From positions 62,001 to 126,000 of the forward strand of contig NZ_JAJAQC010000004.1 of NCBI RefSeq assembly GCF_027604915.1: a stretch of 64,000 nt of DNA, written 5' to 3'. The position numbers and the translations under genes were made by a program. Positions 59,065 to 64,000 of this stretch are shown here, piece by piece; position 1 is the stretch's first letter; each line of letters starts with the position of its first letter. The DNA is from Streptomonospora mangrovi. GTDB taxonomy: Bacteria; Actinomycetota; Actinomycetes; Streptosporangiales; Streptosporangiaceae. The notes under the pieces were generated by a model, which saw only the letters and a list, made by a program, of their open reading frames with translations, was not told the origin of the DNA and made no database searches.

Positions 59065-59946
59065 ATGACCTCCTTCACCCTCGGCGACATCCCGGACATG
59101 ACCGGACGCACCGTCGTCGTCACCGGCGCCAACAGCGGCATCGGCCGCGCCACCGCCGCGGCGCTGGCCGAGCGCGGCGCCCGCGTCGTCCTGGCCGTGC
59201 GCGACGAGCGGAAGGGCCGCGCCGCGGCCGCCGCCATGGCCGGGCACACCGAGGTGCGCCGGCTCGACCTGGCCGACCTCGCCTCGGTGCGCGCGTTCGC
59301 CCGCGACTTCACCGACCCCCTCGACCTGCTGGTCAACAACGCCGGCGTCACGGTCCCCTCACTGGCGCGCACCGCCGACGGCTTCGAGCGGCAGTTCGGC
59401 ACCAACCACCTGGGCCACTTCGCGCTGACCAACCTGCTGCTGCCCCGCCTGCGCGGCCGCGTCGTCACCGTCTCCTCGCTGGCCCACCTCATGGGGTCGA
59501 TCGACTTCGCCGACCTGAACTGGCACCGGCGCGGCTACCGCGCCTACCCGGCCTACGCCCAGTCCAAGCTCGCCAACCTGCTGTTCGCCGACGAGCTGAG
59601 CCGGCGCCTGGCGGCGGCCGCCTCGCCGGTGGTCTCGACCGCGGCCCACCCGGGCATCGCGGCGACCAACCTGGTGAACGAGGCGGGCGGCCGCACCCTG
59701 CGGTTCCGGCTGGAGAAGGCGCTGATGGGCGCGGTGGCCCACAGCGCCCGGGCCGGGGCGCTGCCCACGCTGTGCGCCGCCGTCGCCGAGGTCCCCTCGG
59801 GCGGCTACATCGGCCCCCGGCGCCTGATGGGCATGCGCGGGGCGCCCGCCCCGGCCCGCCGCGCGGCATCGGCCCGCGACGCCGACACCGCCCGGCGGCT
59901 GTGGCGCGTCTCGGAGGAGCTGACCGGCACCGCCTTCCCCCTGTGA
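59065..59946 (+). CDS. SDR-family oxidoreductase (retinol-dehydrogenase-like)
   Basis: 293 residues. TGANSGIGRATAAALAERGA, VRDERKG (NADP-type), LVNNAGVTVPSLART, FGTNHLGHFALTNLLL, VTVSSLAH and YAQSKLANLL: classical SDR of the retinol-dehydrogenase-like group. Controlled by the divergent TetR through the -35 palindrome; probably leaderless. Followed 68 bp later by a SnoaL-like gene. Confidence 0.92.
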   Translation: MTSFTLGDIPDMTGRTVVVTGANSGIGRATAAALAERGARVVLAVRDERKGRAAAAAMAGHTEVRRLDLADLASVRAFARDFTDPLDLLVNNAGVTVPSLARTADGFERQFGTNHLGHFALTNLLLPRLRGRVVTVSSLAHLMGSIDFADLNWHRRGYRAYPAYAQSKLANLLFADELSRRLAAAASPVVSTAAHPGIAATNLVNEAGGRTLRFRLEKALMGAVAHSARAGALPTLCAAVAEVPSGGYIGPRRLMGMRGAPAPARRAASARDADTARRLWRVSEELTGTAFPL

Positions 59947-60014
59947 CCCGCCTGCCGCGACCCCCGCCCCCACCGGCGGCCGCCCACCCACCACGACCCC
60001 GAGGAGACCCGCGC

Positions 60015-60491
60015 ATGACACCGCACGCCGACCGCGCCGACATCATCGAACTCTTCGGCCGCTACGCCGACATCGCCGACACCGGGGACTTCGACGCCCT
60101 GCCCCGCCTGGTGCACACCGACCCCTTCACCGTCGACTTCTCCTCGGTCGCGGGCATCCCGCCGACGCAGACGCCGCTGGACGCCTACGCCGAGGTCCTG
60201 CGCCGCTCCTTCGCGCCGTTCGCCGCCACCCACCACGCCATCACCGGCCACGTCATCGACCTCGACGGCGACCGGGCGCGGGCCCGCGCCCACGTGCGCG
60301 CCGAGCACTGGCTGCCCGAGGAGGCCGCCCAGGGCGGCCCCAACCGGTGGCTGGTCGTGGGCTTCTACGACAACGAGGCGGTGCGCACCGGCGAGGGCTG
60401 GCGGTTCAGCCGCGTCGCGCTCAGAGCCGTCTACCAGGAGAACGCCCACCTGCTGGGCGGCGCCGCCGGGCACCCCTCAAAGCACCTCTGA
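60015..60491 (+). CDS. SnoaL-like/nuclear-transport-factor-2-like protein
   Basis: 158 residues: IIELFGRYADIADTGDFDALPRLVHTD, FAATHHAITGHVIDLDGDRARARAHV, WRFSRVALRAVYQENAHLL. The fold of SnoaL cyclases, scytalone dehydratase and limonene-epoxide-hydrolase-like proteins. GAGGAG precedes ATG 60015. Likely cotranscribed with the SDR, forming a small catabolic or detoxifying unit. Confidence 0.85.
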   Translation: MTPHADRADIIELFGRYADIADTGDFDALPRLVHTDPFTVDFSSVAGIPPTQTPLDAYAEVLRRSFAPFAATHHAITGHVIDLDGDRARARAHVRAEHWLPEEAAQGGPNRWLVVGFYDNEAVRTGEGWRFSRVALRAVYQENAHLLGGAAGHPSKHL

Positions 60492-60577
60492 GGGCGGCGG
60501 GGCGCCGCCCGGCACGGGGTAGCGCCGGCGCACCAGGCCCACCGTGCGCGGCCCCGCACCACCGCCCCGTGCCGGGC
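60492..60577. terminator. Hairpins between convergent genes
   Basis: GGGCGGC-GGGGC-GCCGCCC at 60492-60510, and a longer-range perfect 13-bp pair GCCCGGCACGGGG (60507-60519)/CCCCGTGCCGGGC (60565-60577). The two structures are mutually exclusive in part. Confidence 0.65.
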
Positions 60578-60579
60578 GC

Positions 60580-61584
60580 CTAGGGCACCGGTTGGGGAGC
60601 CGCCTCGACGTCGGGGGCGGTGTCGGGCTCGGGGGCGTGGGCGCGGCGGTGCTGCTGGGGGCTGACCCCGTAGCGGCGCTTGAACGCCGCGCTCAGCGCG
60701 AAGGGGGTGGCATAGCCCACCCGGCGCGCGACGGCGGTGACCGTGACCTCGGGTTCGCGCAGCAGGTCGGCGGCCAGCGCCAGGCGCCACCCGGTGAGGT
60801 AGGCCATCGGCGGTTCGCCCACCACCTCGGCGAAGCGGCGGGCCAGGGTGGCGCGCGAGACCCCCGTGCGCGCCGCCAGGTCGGCCACCGTCCAGGGGCG
60901 GGCGGGCTCCTCGTGCAGCAGCCGCAGCGCCGGGCCCACCACCGGGTCGCCCTGGGCGCGGTACCAGGCCGGGGCCTCGGGCGCGGGCCGGGAGAACCAG
61001 GCGCGCACCGCCGAGATCAGCAGCAGGTCCAGCAGCCGGTCCAGCACGACCTCCTGGCCGGGCTCGTCGCGGTCGATCTCCTCGTCCAGCACCCCCACCA
61101 GCGGCGAGCGCCACGCCCCGGCGCCCAGCACCACCGCCGGCGGCAGCGCGGTGAGGATGCGCCGGCCCACCTCGGTGCCCAGGTTGTAGGTGCCCACCAG
61201 CAGCCGCGCCGCGCCCTGGGGGTTGGTGCCCCAGGTGCGCGTGCCCAGCCACGTGGTCTCGGCCAGGGGGCCGCCGTCGGCGGCGGCGCAGTGCTGGGCG
61301 GAGGTGTGGGGCCCCTGGGGGCCGATGACCACCCGCACGGGGGTGTCGGGGGAGTCGGCGAAGGTGTAGGGGTGGGGGCCGCGCAGCAGCGCCACGTCAC
61401 CCGGCCCCAGGTCCTGGGGCGCGGTACCGGCGGCGCGCAGGTGGGCGCGCCCGTGCACGACCGCCACCAGCGACAGCGGCGCGCGGTCGGCCACGCGGAT
61501 GGACCAGGGCGGGTCCACCGCCACGCGCAGCAGGAACGCCCCGCGCGCACGGGGGCCGTCGAGCAGGCCGGCCAAGGGGTCCAT
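60580..61584 (-). CDS. AraC-family regulator with Cupin_6 domain
   Basis: 334 residues: N-terminal cupin (WSIRVADRAPLSLVAVVHGR, LGPGDVALLRGPHPY) and C-terminal HTH pair (VADLAARTGVSRATLARRFA; VTAVARRVGYATPFALSAAF) with YGVSPQQHRR end. ATG 61584. Divergent from the NmrA-type gene at 61668, which it probably controls. Confidence 0.92.
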   Translation of the reverse strand: MDPLAGLLDGPRARGAFLLRVAVDPPWSIRVADRAPLSLVAVVHGRAHLRAAGTAPQDLGPGDVALLRGPHPYTFADSPDTPVRVVIGPQGPHTSAQHCAAADGGPLAETTWLGTRTWGTNPQGAARLLVGTYNLGTEVGRRILTALPPAVVLGAGAWRSPLVGVLDEEIDRDEPGQEVVLDRLLDLLLISAVRAWFSRPAPEAPAWYRAQGDPVVGPALRLLHEEPARPWTVADLAARTGVSRATLARRFAEVVGEPPMAYLTGWRLALAADLLREPEVTVTAVARRVGYATPFALSAAFKRRYGVSPQQHRRAHAPEPDTAPDVEAAPQPVP

Positions 61585-61667
61585 GGCCGCAAGCTTAGAC
61601 GCGCGCGTATGGCGGTGAGCGGGTGCGCCATGTCGCCGCGGCGGCCTGACCCGCTTGACTGGGGGAC

Positions 61668-62561
61668 ATGACGACGACTTCCACCCCATCCGACACCGCC
61701 GGGCCCGCCCCGGACCGCCCCGTCCTGGTCCTGGGCGGCACCGGCAAGACCGGCCGCCGCGTCGCCGCCGCCCTGCGGGCGGCGGGGGCCGCCGTGGCCA
61801 TCGGCTCGCGCTCGGGCACCCCGCCCTTCGACTGGACCGACGAGTCCACCTGGCCGGCGGTGCTGGCCGGCGCCGGCTCGGCCTACGTGGCCTACTCTCC
61901 CGACGCCGGGTTCCCCGGCGCCGCCGAGGTCATCGGCCGCTTCGCCCACCGCGCCGCCGACTCAGGGGTGGGCCGCCTGGTGCTGCTGGCCGGGCGCAAC
62001 GAGGAGGGCGCGCTGCGCAGCGAGGAGGCGATGCGCGCGGCCGGGGTGCCCTGGACGGTGGTGCGCGCCGCGTTCTTCGCGCAGAACTTCAGTGAGGACT
62101 TCATGGTGGAGCAGGTGCGCGCGGGCGAACTCGCGATGCCCGCCGCCGACGTGCCCGAGCCCTTCGTCGACGCCCAGGACGTGGCCGACGTCGCCGCCGC
62201 GGCCCTGCTGGAGGAGGGCCACACCGGCCGCGTCTATGAGGTGACCGGGCCGCGCCTGCTCACCTTCACCCAGGCGCTGGCCGAGATCAGTGCCGTCACC
62301 GGCCGCCCGGTGGCCTACCGGGCGCTGGATCCGCAGGAGTACGTCGCGGCCATGGTCGCCGGGGGTGCGCCCGAGGAGCTGGCCCGCCCGCTGACCGGGG
62401 TGTTCACCGAGATCCTGGACGGGCGCAACGCCCACCTGGGCGGCGGGGTGCGCGAGGCGCTGGGGCGCGAGCCGCGCGACTTCGCCGACTACGCCGCCCG
62501 CGCCGCCGCGGCGGGGGCCTGGGCGTCGGCGGGCGAGCCGGCGGAGGCCGGCCGTGGCTGA
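61668..62561 (+). CDS. NmrA-like NAD(P)-binding protein
   Basis: 297 residues. VLVLGGTGKTGRRVAAALRA (GxxGxxG), SGVGRLVLLAGRNEEG, VPWTVVRAAFFAQNFSEDF, FVDAQDVADVAAAAL. A QOR2/NmrA-like reductase or sensor. Overlaps the next gene by 8 bp, so the two form an operon under the divergent AraC protein. Confidence 0.9.
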   Translation: MTTTSTPSDTAGPAPDRPVLVLGGTGKTGRRVAAALRAAGAAVAIGSRSGTPPFDWTDESTWPAVLAGAGSAYVAYSPDAGFPGAAEVIGRFAHRAADSGVGRLVLLAGRNEEGALRSEEAMRAAGVPWTVVRAAFFAQNFSEDFMVEQVRAGELAMPAADVPEPFVDAQDVADVAAAALLEEGHTGRVYEVTGPRLLTFTQALAEISAVTGRPVAYRALDPQEYVAAMVAGGAPEELARPLTGVFTEILDGRNAHLGGGVREALGREPRDFADYAARAAAAGAWASAGEPAEAGRG

Positions 62562-63045
62562 GGTGGCGCGCACCGGTGTGCTGGTGGCGGCGATGGTGGC
62601 CACGGGCTGGTTCGCCGGGCTGTTCTTCGCCTTCCAGATCGCGGTGATGCCGGGGCTGGCCCGCTGCGGCGACCGGGTGTTCGTGTCGGCGATGCGGGCG
62701 ATGAACACCGCGATCCTCAACCCGCTGTTCGCGGTGGCGTTCGTCGGCTCGCCACTGGCGCTGGCGGCGGCGGGCCTGCTGCACCTGGCCCCGGCCCAGC
62801 GCCCGGCGCTGGTGTGGATCGCGGCGGCGTTCGTGCTGGTGGTGGGCGTGGTCGTGGTGACGATGACCCGCAACGTCCCCCTCAACGACGCCCTGGAGCG
62901 CGAGGGCGCCGCCGCCGAGGACGACGAGGCCGCCGCCGCTGCGGTACGCCGCCGCTTCGCCGGCCCCTGGACGCGCTGGAACGCCCTGCGCACCGCCGCC
63001 TCGGCCCTGGCGCTGGCCTGCCTGGCGGCGGCGCTGGCCGCCTAG
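62554..63045 (+). CDS. DUF1772-family membrane protein
   Basis: 163 residues, four membrane helices (start VLVAAMVATGWFAGLFFAFQ; end ALRTAASALALACLAAALAA) with the NVPLNDAL motif of DUF1772 anthrone-oxygenase-like proteins. GTG 62554 overlaps the NmrA stop. Partner of the NAD(P)-binding protein in a common actinobacterial pair; function unknown. Confidence 0.87.
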   Translation: MAEVARTGVLVAAMVATGWFAGLFFAFQIAVMPGLARCGDRVFVSAMRAMNTAILNPLFAVAFVGSPLALAAAGLLHLAPAQRPALVWIAAAFVLVVGVVVVTMTRNVPLNDALEREGAAAEDDEAAAAAVRRRFAGPWTRWNALRTAASALALACLAAALAA

Positions 63046-63062
63046 GCGCGCCCGCCGGGCGC

Positions 63063-63935
63063 TCAGGCGTGGGGGTTGGCGGTGCGGTTGTAGTGGTCGG
63101 CGATCTCGTCGCTGGTGGTGATCCAGGCCTCGGGCTGGGCGGTGAGGTAGGCCAGCGCCTGGTCCAGGTACTTGGCGCGGAACGCCTGGCCGGTGACGAA
63201 GGGGTGCAGCGCCAGCGCCATCACCCGCCCGCCGGTGCGGGCCTCGGCGCGCAACTGGTCGAACTGGTCCTTGACGACCTGGACGAACTCCGGCCCGGTC
63301 AGCCCCCGGGGGAAGAGCATCAGGTCGTTGAGCTCAACGCTGTAGGGGACGCTGATCAGCCCGGGCACCTTTAGCGGGTAGGGCTGGTCGTCGTTGGTCC
63401 AGTCCAGCACGTAGTCCAGGCCCAGTTCGGCGAGCAGGCCGGGGGTGTGGAAGGTCTCGGTGAGGCCGGGGCCCATCCAGCCGCGGGGGCGGCGCCCGGT
63501 GGCGCCGGCGATGGTGTCGACCACCTCGGCGAGGAAAACGCGCTCCTCCTCGGGCTCCATGCCCGCCTGCGGGATCGAGTTGGTGCGCCCGTGCGCCAAC
63601 CAGGCCCAGCCGCGTTCCACCCCGGCCCTGACGATCTGGGGGTTGTGGTGGACCACGTCGGAGTTGAGCAGTGCGCTGGCCCGCACACCGTTGCGGTCCA
63701 GGATCTCCATGATGCGCCAGACCCCCACCCGGGCGCCGTAGTCGCGCCAGCCGTAGTTGAGGGCGTCGGGCACCAGGTCAGCGGTTCCGGCCCAGATGCT
63801 GGTGGAGGGGCGGTCGATGAGGAAGTGCTCGATGTTGAGGCCGACGTAGACGGCCACCCTGGCGCCGCCCGGCCAGCTCAGCGGCGGGCGCTCGGTGATG
63901 GGGCTGTAGTCGAAGAGGACGTTGTCGTGTGCCAT
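63063..63935 (-). CDS. Polysaccharide-deacetylase-family (PuuE-like) hydrolase
   Basis: 290 residues, NodB-like TIM barrel. Start MAHDNVLFDYSPITERPPLS, VAVYVGLNIEHF (in place of the TFDD motif of chitin deacetylases), GWMGPGLTETFHTPGLLAEL and MALALHPFVTGQ. Closest to allantoinase PuuE/cyclic-amide hydrolases and related metal enzymes. ATG 63935 is preferred over a TTG at 63971. Convergent with DUF1772; 64 bp upstream the window ends. Confidence 0.87.
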   Translation of the reverse strand: MAHDNVLFDYSPITERPPLSWPGGARVAVYVGLNIEHFLIDRPSTSIWAGTADLVPDALNYGWRDYGARVGVWRIMEILDRNGVRASALLNSDVVHHNPQIVRAGVERGWAWLAHGRTNSIPQAGMEPEEERVFLAEVVDTIAGATGRRPRGWMGPGLTETFHTPGLLAELGLDYVLDWTNDDQPYPLKVPGLISVPYSVELNDLMLFPRGLTGPEFVQVVKDQFDQLRAEARTGGRVMALALHPFVTGQAFRAKYLDQALAYLTAQPEAWITTSDEIADHYNRTANPHA

Positions 63936-64000
63936 GGCTTCATGCTGGTCGGGGGACGCGGGGGGGAACAAGATCGACCTGCTCTATGATCGGTGCGCCC

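Noticed and set aside
55296-60491. A secondary-metabolite cluster around SgcJ-like, Gfo/Idh, SDR and SnoaL-like genes
   Set aside because: No core synthase, carrier protein or resistance-export set; genes are in separate units with different regulators.

Overview
This is very GC-rich DNA (over 70% by eye) with third-position G/C codons, many GTG starts, GGAG/GAAGG ribosome sites and open antisense frames, as expected of an actinomycete. Gene content (PspC, DUF6297 exporter, ECF41 sigma factor, HelD/HelR-type ATPase, CE1758/CE1759 flavin pair, LiaX-like and DUF2089 genes) fits a Streptomyces- or Nocardiopsis-like soil actinobacterium; the genus cannot be settled from the sequence. I find no tRNA, rRNA, CRISPR array, intact transposase or polyketide/peptide synthase. 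About 74 genes or gene remnants are supported.

Layout. 0-4.3 kb: glpD (running off the left edge) with a TetR gene, divergent from an alkyl-DHAP-synthase-like flavoprotein and a lipid kinase. 4.3-8.6 kb: methyltransferase, PspC protein, AraC/Fsr-type exporter pair, TetR and a membrane protein behind a strong palindrome. 8.6-13.2 kb: P450 plus MFS exporter under a MarR gene, then TetR plus hydrolase. 13.4-19.2 kb: DUF2089/LiaX-like operon, two alpha/beta hydrolases, DUF6297 ABC exporter. 19.2-25.4 kb: the least uniform part, with two SRPBCC paralogues facing each other, a Tn3-transposase scrap, an AT-rich island with a 31-bp palindrome, and TetR/SDR, TetR/NmrA and ArsR/SRPBCC units. 25.5-34 kb: TetR/TetX-like monooxygenase, VOC protein, two-component flavin monooxygenase operon, DHFR-like reductase, degenerate hydrolase, ECF41 sigma factor plus VOC protein. 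34.6-46.8 kb: HelD-like ATPase, methyltransferase/TetR pair, AraC-GyrI regulator, ArsR/zinc exporter, TetR/SDR, TetR/quinone reductase, GNAT, TetR/broken azoreductase. 46.8-64 kb: GPP34-domain membrane protein, CPYC flavoprotein plus methyltransferase, second DHFR-like reductase, AadA-like nucleotidyltransferase, PIG-L deacetylase, methyltransferase/MocR pair, SgcJ-like gene behind a SoxR box, TetR/SDR/SnoaL unit, AraC/NmrA unit and a deacetylase-family enzyme.

How it works together. The window reads as a chemical-defence and redox-housekeeping region: twelve TetR, one MarR, two ArsR, three AraC and one MocR regulators sit mostly back to back with an oxidoreductase, hydrolase or exporter, and many of the gaps contain a clean palindrome over a promoter. 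The most interesting signal is a shared promoter-operator built on GTAGTACT at three separated loci (31.6, 37.7 and 50.8 kb), which suggests a small dispersed regulon of two DHFR-like reductases and a methyltransferase under the TetR protein encoded at 37.8 kb. A textbook SoxR box before an apparently leaderless SgcJ-like gene is the second. Decay is visible in the azoreductase (frameshift), the MFS exporter (in-frame loss of about 80 residues), a hydrolase without its serine, and a transposase remnant.
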